From the NCBI GenBank assembly GCA_003344405.1, contig NOWV01000011.1, forward strand, positions 310,001-374,000: 64,000 nt of DNA. Direction: 5' to 3'. Shown here in pieces: positions 49,601 to 62,946 of this stretch. The DNA comes from Trichoplax sp. H2 (taxonomy: Eukaryota > Placozoa > Uniplacotomia > Trichoplacea). Under the pieces are notes generated by a model that saw nothing but the letters and a program-made list of their open reading frames with translations, was not told the DNA's origin and searched no databases. Every line of letters starts with the position of its first letter. Position 1 is the stretch's first letter. Both the position numbers and the translations under genes were made by a program.

Positions 49601-52600
49601 CATACTTTTAGCAATAGTAAACTTTTACCACTGTCATAACTGTAGTAAGGCGGTAAATACAGCAGTTACTGTAATCTTAAAGATAGTTTCCACATTATTA
49701 TGCGCCATATTAGAACCATACTTCAAATAGATTTCTTGTTGAAATTTTCCACTGCTATAGTTGTAGTAAAGCTATAAAAGGCGTTAAATGCAGCAGTTAC
49801 TATAATACTAGCTTCGATTCATACTTAATTATGTATCATACTAGAATCATTCTCTTAAAATATTTCTCACTAGCATGGTTATCTTAAGGCTATAATAGAA
49901 AACTAAGTAAATAAATGTTAATAGTAGTTATTATTTTTAATTTCTCCAACATAGAAGCCACCCTAAGATGGCCTTACAAGATCTTAGCACATCTATTCTT
50001 TTAGATGATTCCTATGATAATGTATTGGCGTATGCCCATCGGGGTATTATATACGCATCTATGAAACGGTTAGCTTTTGCATATGTTAAATTCCGCGAGC
50101 TTTGCAACCCTTTTTAGTCATGCGCATAGTTTTTATCGTATTATAGTATAATTCGTTTAATTTTTTAAATGTGTGAAAAAATCGCGGCCGTGAAGATTTC
50201 ACATTTATTTGATTTCTTGCCATAATAGTATTGCATCGTATTGCGTACCGTACTTAGCAAAATTAATGTCATTTTTAATGTAGAGTAAATTCTTCATATT
50301 GACTATAGCCCGATAAGACGGAAAAGATTTCTTATATAATGCGGAGTTAAATTTAAATTCTGTAATACAAATGCAGGAGATAAATTGAGCTGCGTTATAT
50401 CACCCTTAATTAATAGCAATTTTAATAAATATTTGTAAAAATGTTATACCATTAATCACTAATAGAGTAGTAGAAGATTATTCAGTTTTCATACAAGCAT
50501 AACTAAATTTGTAAATTAAACGTTTAAAGTGCTGCACTTTGAATACTATACGATTATAATCGAATACCCAAAGTAAGATTTCTTTTACAGTCAAAGTAAC
50601 AACATATCTTCTAATATATAGTATCTCCCATCAAAAACTTGTTTAAATTCTTATAATTAGCTTAAATTGTTTAATATTTGTATTCACTTACTGGTCAATA
50701 GATGGCCGGAAGCTGTGAGCGATTTTGAAGCCGCTGTAAAACTAGACAAAACAATCGTGCTGGCTCATGTCAATTTAGGAGTTATATACATGCGGCAAAA
50801 ACATGATTATACCAAGTAAATTTTGCTATAATTAACGAGTATCAAGATATTTTATGCCATATGGAAAGTATGGTAATTTATATCTGAAAAGTGCTGATGA
50901 ATTAATATCTTTCTTGCAGTGCAATTCGACGATTAACATCGGCGATACGTATTGATCCAACCTATGTCAGAGCTTATGTTTGCCGAGCAGAAGCTTACTG
51001 CTATGAGTCGTTGGTATGTCAAAAATGCTGTGATATATTCTCTGCAATACACAGCTAATAGTAGATGTGTCAGCACTACTAGTAAATAGACACACTTACT
51101 CATAGATATATTTTTTAACTACATTATGTAGATACAATTCGGATTAAAGGACTACACCAGAGCTATCCATCTACGACCAGATAATCCTAAGTACTACTTA
51201 TATCGAGTAAGTCCTTAATTCTATATACTGTTGTGATTATTATTTACAGTCATCTTATATTACTTTTTCGTCTAACCTTGCTAGGGTAAACTACTACTTC
51301 AGATGGGTGAGCTTGATCTCGCAGGGCAACATATAAGGTAAGAGCTATGTTCTCAAGTAAAAGTTTTAATGCCAATTTTGTAATCGTGCGGTAGAATTTA
51401 TACTATAATCATCTATCGTAGATTTGCATTCAATCTCAACCAAGGTGTTGATTTATCAATCACCCAACAAGCTGCTGTTTATTCATTCTTGGGTGAATAT
51501 ACCGAGGTAATATTTCTAATCTCGATTATCATAAATACTAACTTATTTTTAGAGTATTTTAAAGGTTTATTCGTCAATTTATGCTATGTATTTACAGTCA
51601 ATTCAAGCTTTAAATCGTGCAATTCGAGCTCAGCCTGTCGCACCATTATATTTATTACTTGGCAAAGTTAGCATGAAAGCCAAACTTTTCAACGTCGCTA
51701 TTGACCATTTCAAGGAAGCTGTCAAACTTATGGTAATGCTGATACAATCTATTGTGATTATATGTCTATTACCGTCTTTTATAATAACTTAACATTATTT
51801 AGACACCTTGGAATGTTACTAAATTGATTGACATGCCACGTGAAGCTGCTGAAGCATTCTATTTGATCGGTTTAAGTTATAATGAATTTAAAATGTATAA
51901 ACATTCGGTCGATGCTCTAACTAGCGCTATCAAAGTTGATCCTCAACATTATCAGGTGATTGCGTTTTCTTAGGCTACTTGTTTTATTAAATCATACTTT
52001 ATGTAAGACATTTTATCTTGATTTGTAGGCATACTATCATCGTGGGCTTACTAGAATCAAATTAAAACATCCTAGAGCTATACAGGATATTAACAGAGCT
52101 TTAGCTATCAAATCCAATTTTTTCCAGGTATAATCAGAAATGATTGCTATGATCTATTATAGTATTAATTTCAACATTTTTTGGGTCAGCGTTGATAAGA
52201 GAGAAAGTATAAACATAATTTATGCGGTATTTAATCTAGTGCACTTTTAAAGCACGGTTGATAATTTTATTGAAAAGAAAAGGAAATTCTATTAATTTCT
52301 AACGCTCTAATCTAGGCATATCTAAGTCGTGCAGCTTATTTTGGAATGAAAGGCCGTTATAATAAGGCTATCCTCAATTGTAATGAAGCGATAGAAGTGC
52401 AACCTAATAGCTTAAGAGCTTATTTATATCGGTAATTGAATGAATAACATTTTCTTGTTTTGTTCTCAATTAAAACTAATCTTTTGCCGTTATTATTCGT
52501 TCCTATATGTATAGTGGAGCACTTAAGTACTTGATTAAAGCCTATAACTTTGCTGCCAAAGATTTAACTAAAGCCATTGCAATAGATCATACATGCGTTT

Positions 52601-55226
52601 TAGCTTATTTTAATCGTGCACTTTGCTACCAGAAGTTAAAAGAATATCATAAAGTACGATGATGAGAAGTTGCTAATCTTATTTATTTGTTTATTTATTT
52701 AAGTAATAAATTAATAATATTGAGTACGTTAATCGCGATAATTAAATCTCTGGCGGAGGACTATAATTAAATATATAATCGTATGGTCAACATCGTTCCT
52801 ATATAGGCTTTGCAGGACTATGGAGTTGTTCAATTACTCGACAATGATGAAGATCAAAAGGTAAAGATACCAAGATACTATACTTGTGCCTGCTTACGTT
52901 GTTTACTTATTGTTAAATATTATTGATACGATTATAATTATCAACGTTATCTTTGATAGGTTTTGCAAAATCGCAGTTTACTTTATTTTGAAATTGGCGA
53001 CTACGAAAACGCCTTGTTAGATACACTATTATGCTTTAAGGTAATGAAGTAAAAGCTGAATAAGATTTGTTGTTACAGCAATCATGAAATTAACACATTT
53101 TATTACGTCTTTCAGGAAAATCCAAAAGATGTCAAAATCATCCACACCATCGGTCGTTGTTATCATCAGTGAGTAGAGATGTTATTGAGTGGAATTACTA
53201 TGCAGCTAATACTGAATAATTTAGACTTTATTTTATCAAACTGATAATGATTTTATTTAATGGATTAGCCTTCAATACTATGAAGATGCAATTTATGCAT
53301 TCAATGCCGCATTAGCTATAGATCCGTTCTTTCTCGATGCTTACCTTGGTCGAGGAAATGTAATGATGGATTATGTTACCTTGAATCACAATGCTATCAG
53401 CAGGTAATGTACTCATAGGCGTGTAATAAACTATTTACTGTATGATCATTGATGAAGGTTCTTACATCTCACAATCTATTGTTGATAACTTTTTGGAAAT
53501 TTTAAGGAGGGATTATGGGAAAGCTTTACGTTTGAGCCCTTTCTACTTACCTGCACGTCTTAACTTAGCTTATAGTTTACAGGTGATAATTAATTTCTTG
53601 ATTGTTCGGCGTTTGTCATATACTAGGTCAAGATATTACTTTGAAACTTGATTACTAACAATTATGACTACTATTTCAGGTCGATGGCCATTTCAAGCTT
53701 GCTTGGAATCAATTTACGATCGCTCTTAATATAGATAAAGGTAAGAAAAATACCTGCCTACTGATTCCAATTAGATTTATTTCGCTTTGTTGATACCGAA
53801 GGACATGGGAGGAATAATTGAATGGCTCTTATTATTAGGTCTATGATGTTATAATAGTGTTATCAACATCTTCTTTACATTTAGAGTGCATAAGTGCCCT
53901 TGAAGGAAGAGCAGTAGTTAATTTACAAATGAGCAATACATTTGCAGCCTTGACTGATATTAATCAAGCAATTAAGGTTAGGCAATAAATCTTGCACCAT
54001 TGCATTTATTTCGCTATTAATTTTTAAAAAAATCTTCGAATAAAGTAAAAAATAATGATAAATTATTTCTCCATTTTATATCGTCGGACTATGACTGCTG
54101 CTATGTTTACAGATTAAGCAGACAGCAGAACTTTATACTAACCGTGGAGTAATTCATCTAGTAAGTAGGATGATCAGTACATCTGGATTAGAAGTAAATA
54201 TTACTACAACACTATTTTCACTATATCCTTATATTTTAAGGCTCCCTTTTAACATATTTCTGGTTAATTCTTCTTTACAGTTTCGGAATGATGTTGTAAA
54301 TGCTATGAGAGATTATCAAACTGCTATAGCTTTGACTCCGACTTATAGCCTAGCCTACTTTAACGCAGCCAATTTATATTTTATTCAACGCCGATTCCAA
54401 CAAGTAAGTCTTTAAAATTACTTTATTAAAGGATTTATATTGACTGAATTAAGGTGCTTCTTATAGTCTGATGACTGCAATATTTTATTAAGTTTGGAAA
54501 TGTTAGTCATATGATAATTATACTTATTACTTATTAGGCTCTAATGTACTATGACAAAGCCTTAGAATTTGATGCAAATGATGAGTCAGCTCTTCATAAT
54601 AGAGGTGTTGCTAAGGTAAGCTAATTCCTGATTCACTTGTAATTAATGCTTTTAAAGTGATCAAGAAGGATATTTGTAAGTCAGATAAAAGTTTATTCCG
54701 ATCTTGCTTTAATTCTCAAAATTTATTTCTTTTTATCAATTCTAGATTATGATGAAAGATTACGAAGGTGCCTTGGAAGATTTTAATAAAACAAGTAGGA
54801 CATTGTTTCTTGATTATTTACAAAGTCTCATAACAATTACATTAATAAATATATTCATTCATGTATCAGTTGATATTTACCCGTATGGAGCTCATGCTTA
54901 CTTTAATCGAGGAAACTTACTTGCAATAATGGGACGATATGGGGAAGCAGAGAATGATTATGGCATTGGTAGGATATTTTATCTTGAATATATAGACGAT
55001 TTATGTAAGTATGTTTCTTACAATATTAAATCATGGTTATACATTATTATTTACAGCCTTAAAGTTAAAGCCTCAAGATGCCATAGTTCTAAAAAGACGT
55101 GCCTATGTTAAAGGCAAGCAATCGAGAAAAGAAGAAGCTCTAGAGGATTATAAGTTGGCTGTGAATATTCAAAGTGAATCTGTAATAAAAGATTTATTGA
55201 CCGAAGAATTAACTTCCTCAGCGTAG
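40619..55226 (+). CDS. TTC6: Tetratricopeptide repeat protein 6
   Basis: Large cilium-associated TPR protein; partners unknown. 49 exons: 40619-40653, 41135-41246, 41450-41511, 41689-41779, 41869-41900, 42015-42115, 42226-42274, 42363-42465, 42592-42800, 42902-43422, 44418-44665, 44796-44951, 45142-45416, 45712-45809, 46506-46535, 46619-46736, 46898-46997, 47134-47315, 47444-47656, 47768-47850, 47997-48115, 48234-48449, 48568-48756, 48959-49165, 49292-49389, 49955-50068, 50702-50815, 50920-51013, 51132-51206, 51285-51337, 51422-51506, 51598-51732, 51803-51955, 52029-52127, 52316-52431, 52515-52653, 52807-52860, 52960-53040, 53116-53168, 53269-53403, 53507-53582, 53680-53740, 53885-53976, 54113-54160, 54281-54403, 54538-54615, 54746-54794, 54870-54968, 55057-55226. 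The frame stays open for 1,980 residues. Residues 1-975 are charged and mostly disordered. About 980-1980 is an almost unbroken TPR array with family-typical segments such as YNLSRRGALLRKIGQL and AYLSRAAYFGMKGRYNKAI. The end of exon 17 (46997 or 47003) and the start of exon 41 (53507 or 53510) are ambiguous. Confidence 0.9.
43617..43795. repeat. Imperfect direct duplication in TTC6 intron 10
   Basis: A segment at about 43617-43676 (TTGGAAAGTTAGAGAGACAT..GAATTCTCATTT) recurs at about 43735-43795 as TTGGAAAGTTAAAGAGCCGT..GAATGCTCATTT. The spacing is about 118 bp. The copies are diverged and non-coding. Confidence 0.65.
44198..44251. repeat. 54-bp near-perfect palindrome without a loop in TTC6 intron 10
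   Basis: Two 27-bp arms meet at a central GGATCC. They pair throughout except for one mismatch (C at 44215 opposite A at 44234). The inner arm reads GGATCAATGACAACCAAGG and its partner CCTTGGTTATCATTGATCC. There is no spacer. It lies about 170 bp before the acceptor of exon 11. It could extrude as a cruciform, form an RNA hairpin in the pre-mRNA, or be a minimal fold-back insertion. Confidence 0.85.
45985..46240. repeat. Diverged duplication in TTC6 intron 14
   Basis: A block of about 60 bp at 45985-46045 (GTAAATTTATAACTTATT..AAGATC.A.G.TTTAAGTTCAT) recurs about 190 bp later at 46180-46235 with substitutions. Both are flanked by TACTGTA/TACAGTA words. Confidence 0.5.
49384..49900. repeat. 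Tandem array in TTC6 intron 25 that copies the splice donor
   Basis: Units of about 123-140 bp start at 49384, 49524, 49647 and 49778. Each opens with a version of AAGGCGGTAAATGCAGCAGTTACTGTAAT. The first unit includes the last bases of exon 25 and its donor (AAGGCG/gtaaat). The third unit preserves the same AAGGCGGTAAAT donor sequence inside the intron; the second and fourth are mutated. The units also share CATACTAGAACCATACTT-like blocks. Confidence 0.75.
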
Positions 55227-57281
55227 TCTAACCAATATATAATTTTAAATTGTGTGTATATGATGTACATTAATCCTTATAGATATATGTTGATTATATA
55301 TTTATAATGTATTGATATTTTACTATGTCGAAATACGATCAAATCAATTTACTAATTAAAGTTAATTAATACTACTGAATCAATAAGTTCTCAGCAATTT
55401 GATGCATAGAACCATGTAGTCTATCATACGCTAAACAATCTTTATGAGCATATATGGCTCATTAAATACAAGTATTTAAACCACTTTTATACATGAGAAT
55501 TTAATTCTTACACATTGCAATCACAAGATTGTTGTAAAATTCTAAAATTTGTACAATTGTTTCTTGATGTTGAGGTATATAACGGCAACTAACTTTATGC
55601 CGGGCTAGAATTTATAATTATAGCAGTAGTACGGAATTTATCATATATTTCTTTTGCAATCCTTAAATTTGAAGAAAATTTTGATTTCCAAGTCATTTGA
55701 TAACATTTATATCATCGAGCATTTTACGTCTGTTTTATAATAAGAAGAATACTAACAGGCGTAAAAGAATATTTTTAATCATGTTAACTTTATATTAGAA
55801 TGAAGTTTTATTTGTACTGTTTCGAAAATTAATCATGACCTGATTCTATCGCATAAGTGGATTATGCACATAAATTTGACTTGGTTTTGTGCTAAACATT
55901 GAAAAAATTGATTGGAAAAATAAAAGTAAAACATTTGATAGAGTTTCATCAAACATAGCTATGATTTATGTCATTGATTTGATCACATGTAATCAAGATC
56001 TTCATGTTATCGAGGGTTCAGAGCCCATAACAAAGTGTGTTACTTTCGCAAGATAGTTTAAGACGATTAGTAGTACTATATCGAAGGAGTAATATTCAGG
56101 CGATAGAAGCAATAATATTGTTAAACACTTCTAAGTGATAAGAAGATATTATTAAAGAATATAGCAATGTTTCGTGGATATACAGTATATGCAAGTAATT
56201 AATGGTTGTAGTAAGAGCGGCTGTATCGTCTTTTTAGGGGTGACGACGGTCTTACAAGCCAATAGCGAAGATACTTTGTGAAATGATTCCTTGGGCTAGA
56301 TAGAAGACGATAACATTCAATTAACGGAGATATTGGCTCCATTACAATACTTGTAAGAGGTAAAAAAGATAAAGTAATAAAGGTAAAGGCGATATACAGC
56401 AGAGCTACAATTAATTAATTAATTGTAGGAGCAGTTCAGTAAAGATTTTAAAAATTGACGACGATGTTACTCCATTAAGAGGGTGTACTAGTTTACGTGT
56501 AGAAGTAATTAAAATAGTAAATGGAATAAAGTGAAAAGAGGACAGCATTCATTCAATAGTGGTGCAGTTACGTTGATATTATTAATGCTATTTTAAATGA
56601 TCCAATGAAGAAATAATTAGAGCTATACTACGGATCTACTGGCCGTAAGAATAGTATCGCAGTTTACGGCATCCATTCCTTACGAGACGGTGATGGTGAT
56701 CCTATAGCTTCAACGGAATATTAATTACTGCCCTAATTGAAATATTAATCCCGCTAAGCCTTACCCTTAGATCCTATATTTTAGGTAATATTATGAAAAT
56801 ATGTCGGATGTCTGATCTGGTGGGATCAATGATTTAGTTCATACCGGCAAGCAAGCCCTTTAATATGCAATAAACTAATAATTAATCGGACATGCACTCT
56901 AATGAAGGACATTAAAATCAGTTCCAGAACGTTATCCTTGAACTGGTAAGTTAACTTTTGAAAGAACGTGCAGATGTCAAGTTATTAGTGAAGCAAGGTA
57001 TGTTGGTACATCATGCAGTTACTATTCTTGGCTTTCAATATTTACAATGTTGATCTTCGACCGCCCGCAGAACATCGTACTGTACAATACTGACGTTGGA
57101 GGGTAGCAGATGTTAATTTACGGTTTACCAATCTAGCCCACCATCTCCGTCACATATATACTGTATATATCCGATACTAAAGGTAAAATTTCAATTTAAT
57201 TTGCTAGCAATATTGTTCGGGTAAAGTAAGGCTGAATTCTTGTTTGGGTAAGGAAGGAAGGCTAATTTCCATCATCGTATC
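55227..57281. other. Intergenic region between TTC6 and the permease-like gene
   Basis: No confident exon. There is a perfect palindrome at 56405-56428. At 56780-56840 a motif resembles one near 6066-6130. The stretch 56625-56725 has a short open frame with a protein-like composition (GRKNSIAVYGIHSLRDGDGD) but stops close by in all directions. It may hold decayed coding sequence. Confidence 0.5.
56405..56428. repeat. Perfect 24-bp palindrome
   Basis: CTACAATTAATT joined directly to its reverse complement AATTAATTGTAG, with no loop. It lies in intergenic DNA 1.2 kb downstream of the TTC6 stop. Confidence 0.65.
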
Positions 57282-60200
57282 ATGGACGCTTCAAGACAAT
57301 CCAGCTATAGTAATACATCCTATACTAGTGAATCAAGTAAAAATCGTTACGATCGATGGCATTGGACCGTTTTCTTACAAGCATGTCAGTATAATGAACA
57401 GGAGAAAAATCTCATAGATAAAAAATTATCAATCGTAAACGTAGAGGATGATATTTACTTAATAAACTACGATAGAGAGAATCTGCAGTAATAGAGATCT
57501 TATTTAGCCCTGATATCATTGATCGTTTGATTCTTTACTGATATGGGCAATTTTTTCATTTTAGATTTTGTCAGTATTGCGGCTATTTTGGGTATTGGTA
57601 TTCTCGGTAAGTAATTAATCACTGCGGCTAAAATAACCAGCAACCAGCAAGATATCAAATAATCAAGTATCCTTTTTACTTCATTCATTTTTGGGGGAGG
57701 GCAAAAGCTTCCATATAGCGTACCTTTCAATGTACATCATTATTGATGAATATCTCTTGATTATTAGGTCTGCCTGTAACATTGTCTCATTCTGGCATGC
57801 AACCTTTGATCTTAAATCTTATTATCAGCTTCTTTGCACAGGTATTAGTAAATGTATGCTATTACTATATCGATATTTGCTATATATCGAAATAAGAAGC
57901 GTAAATTATTTCTTCGGCAAGTTAGCATTGCTTTGATGAACTAACTGTATAGAATTATTTTCTTATCCTTTTAAAACGAATGCAAAATTTTTGTGCGGAA
58001 AGTTGGCATTAATTATAGTCTTTAATTTTAGTCAATTTTGGTTTTATGCTTTACTACACTTTTACAACAAGCATCAGCGATTAAAATCCACGAAGCCAAT
58101 CAATTTGAGGATGTAGGTTTATACTTTTAGATATCCTAAATTTACGGTTTAGTGGAATAAATTAATCATCTATTATAGCAGATATCTGCCTACTGAACCA
58201 GGCTAGTAATGAAATTAGAATATTACCATTGGATAACAAGATATTTCTACTTGTCTCAGTTTGTTTGTATTGAAGATGATTCAACGCCTTTAACCTCGGA
58301 AACGAATAATACTGAAGCTTTAGCTATCATCGAGCATAAGCTTGCAGAATTAAAGGATTTAATGGTGCAAGATAAAGATCAAGACGAAACACAAGATGAT
58401 GAAATTAGCCTACATACCATTTCCAAACTTTTTCTACCCTTTGGAGCTTATCAACTGTTTGATATTCTAGTCATTGCAACATTGTACGTTAGAGTTATTT
58501 ATAGTCTTCGCCGTACTTATTAAATCAGCAGTTATCATTTCTATCTATAATTAATCTAAATTTAGTAGTATAGTAATAGAATGATAGATAGTACTACTCC
58601 TAAATCGGAAAGAATAAAACTATAATAGGAAACTCAGCACAGATATACAAACGAGCAACCTTCATTTAGTAATCCCTATCTCATTTTTCTTGTTACGATA
58701 TTTCAGTTTATCTATCTTGATCAGCTTTGCATTAGCCGGTGGTCAGGCCTATTCAGAGATAACTGAACTACCGTAAGATTATATCATACCTACAGTTCTG
58801 ATTTGTGACTAATTTAATACTTATAGCAAGTAATCAGATATAAAATTTATTCCTATTAACGGTTACTGTTGTCATTAACTCCTCTTTTAATACTATCTTC
58901 TTACTACTTGATTAGATTACCAGTGATGATATCCATCTTTGTATGGAGTTGGGCCGCTGTTATCATTTTCCTTCGAAAAATTGTTCAGCCTTTTGTCTCT
59001 GTTTTAACAATCGTTAAATGTATTGCCTTAGTAGTTACGGTGAGATCTTCTGATACGCTTTGCATTTATTCCTAAAATTTGATTATAATATATTATGAAT
59101 GGATTAGATCAATTTACTCGAATATTGTACGATAGGTTATTTTTATAAGGCGTCAAATCACGCCAATTGTATCATCCGTCGTACTATAATTATTAAGTTA
59201 ACTTCGATTAAGATTGATCAGAAATATTAATAATTCCTAATTAGTTACTTTACTTCGATATTATAATACTTATAAACCAAATAGATACATATAAGCAAAG
59301 ATTATTAAATTGGCCATAATTTGTTAACATTTCAAACGGTATTTCTAATAGGATATTGATATTGTTGATCAACAGGTATCGGTTACTTTTTATGTTGGCT
59401 TAAAAATTGATCTCCCAATACACAACAACTGGAGCTATGTTGGCTCGTCTTTTCTAATGACAACAGTTTCCCTCGGTATAACTACTATGTCATTATTTTA
59501 GCCTAAGTTACGCTACTTTAGAGATATCATAGAATGGTCATGATTCTATTAAGCATACTTATTCAATGGATAGATCCAGTAAATGAATTTAATGGATTGC
59601 CGTAAAGTTATGATGGACATATAGTTTGCTATACAATTATTAAGCCTAAAATTCGTACCATCAACAACTGCGAACTTATTTTTAGCTTTTTCTGATATAT
59701 CGAAAATTTTCAATTTCTATTTTAAAAAGGTGGTATCATTTTGATCATGCCCATGCTTTTTGCTAGAATCCGCTTCAATACCCGAGAGGTACGTAAAATT
59801 GTGTCGCTATTTTTTTGGGCTACGGAATTGATATTCATATATCATTTTAATACGGTATGCAAGTAGGTTCGATCTTGATTACTTTAGTGTCTACTTATAA
59901 TTCATCTCAAAGCGATTATGATATTGTATAAATGGAATTATTATAAACAGCTTTTAAATTTCGCAACTATTACATTTTTTTAACAACATCTTTCCATCGA
60001 GTAATTATATTGCTATTGTATAGTTTTTTTCAAAGCTAGGCTTGATAGTTGGATACATATAAATAAGTATCAGATCTTTTCTAACATTTAAGATTTGTAT
60101 ATATTTCGCAATACAGTAATTTTGATATCATTAAACTTTTAACTCAAAATACTTTACGAGCTTTGACATTATATCTTTTTAAGAAATAGAGGAGCAAGCT

Positions 60201-62032
60201 ATATATTAACTTCTTTCTATGCAAAATATTATGATCATACTTAATATCAGTCAATCTTAAATTTGCAGGTAGTCCTATTTAATACAGCCATAATAAGTGC
60301 GTTAGGGACGGTGGTGATCTTGAATCTCCTTTGGTATGGATAATTCTATCAGAACTATTTATTTATATTGCCATAACAATACAGTATACGATATATCGTT
60401 CATGAACAGACTTGAATATCAGTAGTGAGAGCTAATGTAACTGTAATATGGCTTTATAAAATGAATAGCATTTATAGCGTAGTTGATAATGTGCATTTTA
60501 TGATGTAAATAAGCTACTTAAGCTGATTACTCTACTACAATTTTTATCTTGTCTCTTATCAGTTCCGTTGTGCTATGTCTGATCGAATAGTAAACTACCG
60601 TACTTAAATTTATTCGACTTAGCTGCTTCTCTTTCTAATACATTACAAATACCAACTAGCTATACAGCAATATAAGGATCTTGAATATCGCTTTATAGGT
60701 CGTATGCTGTGCTTGGGGTTGTTCCTCAACGATGTGTTGATATCCAGCCAACTATAATGCAACCCGATAACCAGAATACGACCTTAGCAGGACACTGCAA
60801 CATTTCCTTAGCATGGTACATAGTGGTGAAATTTTGATATCTTCCAGTAAATCATTTCGTCGCCTGCGAATAACAGTATTATTGCGTCGTAGTAGTAAGG
60901 TTAAAGTTTCGATTTTTTGCGCTATTTAGGGCAGAAAGAAACGGTAAAATATCGACTGTTCCATTAACTGAGGTAAAATTGTAATTACGAAATATTTATC
61001 TGCTGTGATCACTTTAAGAAAAAATAAAATCTACCATATATAGATTCTTCGACAGCATTATCCGAAGTACGATTGGATTGCTAGTTTGGTTGAAATCTTT
61101 ATCGTTATCAGTATCACCGTCTCATTTTTAACTTTAGGATCAGCTTTAAGGCACACATGTGAGAAATAACCTTATGCTATTAGCTACTATTTTAGATTAA
61201 AATTAATTAGGTAAAAATTGTATTAAACTTACTATCTTGCTTTGGCACTTTTTCAGTGTGTGGAACGTTAGATACAATCTGGAATTACTTTAAAGCGAGA
61301 ATGTCTGAGGAGGCAGCTGCCCAAGTAGAAGATGGGGTTCGCACTACTACGGAAAAAAATTGGCTATGGTAAAACAATTATAAGTTTATTTTACTCAGTA
61401 TCATACGCTCTTAAATTTCCAATAACCACAATTTTATCAATATCAATTAGCGATAATACTAAAACTAGTCGGCTTAAGTATACTTTATTACCCATATTAT
61501 AATTATGAAAGTCTTTTTATTTAAATCTTTCATCACCCTACTCTAGGATTACTAAAATTCTAGTCTATATCCTTACATTTGGCATCGCTTTTATAGTTGC
61601 AATGTTTAATCCAAAGGTAATATATATATCGTTTTATATTACTAGCCTGCACAAATAAATTACTTACCGTGCAACGATATACCCGTATGTATAATTACCT
61701 TTTATAATCTATCAGGCATTTATAGCAATCCTAAGTTCTGTAGGATCATTTTTTATCAATTTACAAGCTGGATTGTTCATACCTATGATGATCTACAAGG
61801 CTAGGCGGCATGCTAGCAGGTTGATTATGATTAGGATATTACAACATTTTAAAGCATTAATTTCAGATAATTAATAGGCAGATTATCTTTATTCTTCTTT
61901 AGCAATTTAAAGACGCCTTGTCCGATGGGGAAAATTCTGTATATATTACACTTTTTGATGGCCTTTTATTTCTTATTTGCAGTTGTTTATGATATTGTTA
62001 TTGTAATTATACAATCTGTTCATAAATCTTAA
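57282..62032 (+). CDS. Multi-pass membrane protein, amino-acid-permease-like
   Basis: Predicted polytopic transporter with the look of the APC superfamily; substrate unknown. Exons: 57282-57487, 57575-57606, 57768-57841, 58032-58112, 58260-58483, 58707-58772, 58916-59039, 59376-59475, 59730-59788, 60269-60333, 60699-60815, 60930-60972, 61044-61158, 61257-61368, 61547-61616, 61716-61819, 61903-62032 (573 residues). The cytosolic-type N-terminus is followed by a first helix IAAILGIGILGLPVTL, whose small-residue break is typical of TM1 in amino acid permeases. About ten further hydrophobic helices follow, with an acidic loop after TM2 (residues about 135-180) and a likely extracellular loop with NQNTTLAGHCNIS carrying two N-glycosylation sites. 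The 3' frame is solid. The exon 1/2 junction is less sure: an alternative acceptor at 57565 would need another donor in exon 1. I do not recognise a named vertebrate orthologue. Confidence 0.78.
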
Positions 62033-62097
62033 GAGATGTACATATCATAATCATATCCTAAATGAATTCTAATGAAATCCAAGGTTATCGATAGTCC

Positions 62098-62103
62098 AAT
62101 AAA
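62098..62103 (+). terminator. AATAAA poly(A) signal of the permease-like gene
   Basis: A canonical hexamer 66 bases after the TAA stop. Confidence 0.55.
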
Positions 62104-62946
62104 TGACTGATGGAAGAAAAATTGACGTACACGATCATTTCAGCTAGCTTTAAATTAATCGGTATGTCATTTTATGATCAACAAATTGTATATTATTTGC
62201 TCGTACGACTGAATATTCAATATCCTAATTTGAAATGATGGGCATGTAATAATTTCAATGTTTATACTATTCACTTATCATCTACTCTGTATAAAACGCA
62301 GAGCATGCTAACGATAATTTACAAACGTCTTCTACTGTATACGACGAAATATCGAAGACATGTATATAATAATAGACACAGAAAAGTGATTTTATTGAAA
62401 ATTTAATGCTCATATTAATTCATAAATATTACAATAAATACAGTTCATCGTTGTTTTCAGTGACATTCTAAATTAATCTGAGTTGATATAGTATTTTTAA
62501 TTCCTATAGAAAATTTAACCCATTGCAGTGTATTAAGCACGTCATACCCTTATACCAGATGACAACATCAATCCAAAATCGAGCTTGCACCTGTTTATAA
62601 GAATACTACTAGCAGCTACAAATAAATGTTTTATGTAAATAACCTAAATGACATTGTGTTTGATTTATTTACAAATGGATATCATGATATATAGTTTCAT
62701 GTGGTGTACATGTCTTGTATCTTACTGTATTGTTGTCTCTTTAATTGGATAAAGTAATACAACAATATATCCAATAAGCGAGGTGTACAGTAATTACAGT
62801 CATCATTGCCCTTTAACTGGAGGACTACATTTGGATCCAGAATTATAAGGCTACTAATATATGAAGAAATGTAGCCATTGATAAAACCAACCATATCCAA
62901 TTAAGAATGTTGCTTTAACGGAAAAGCCATCTTTTATACATTATTT
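62104..62946. other. Convergent 3' intergenic region
   Basis: Lies between the stops of the plus-strand permease-like gene and the minus-strand MIS12-like gene. TTTATT at about 62664-62669 is a possible minus-strand poly(A) signal. The open frame at 62697-62900 has no support. Confidence 0.5.
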
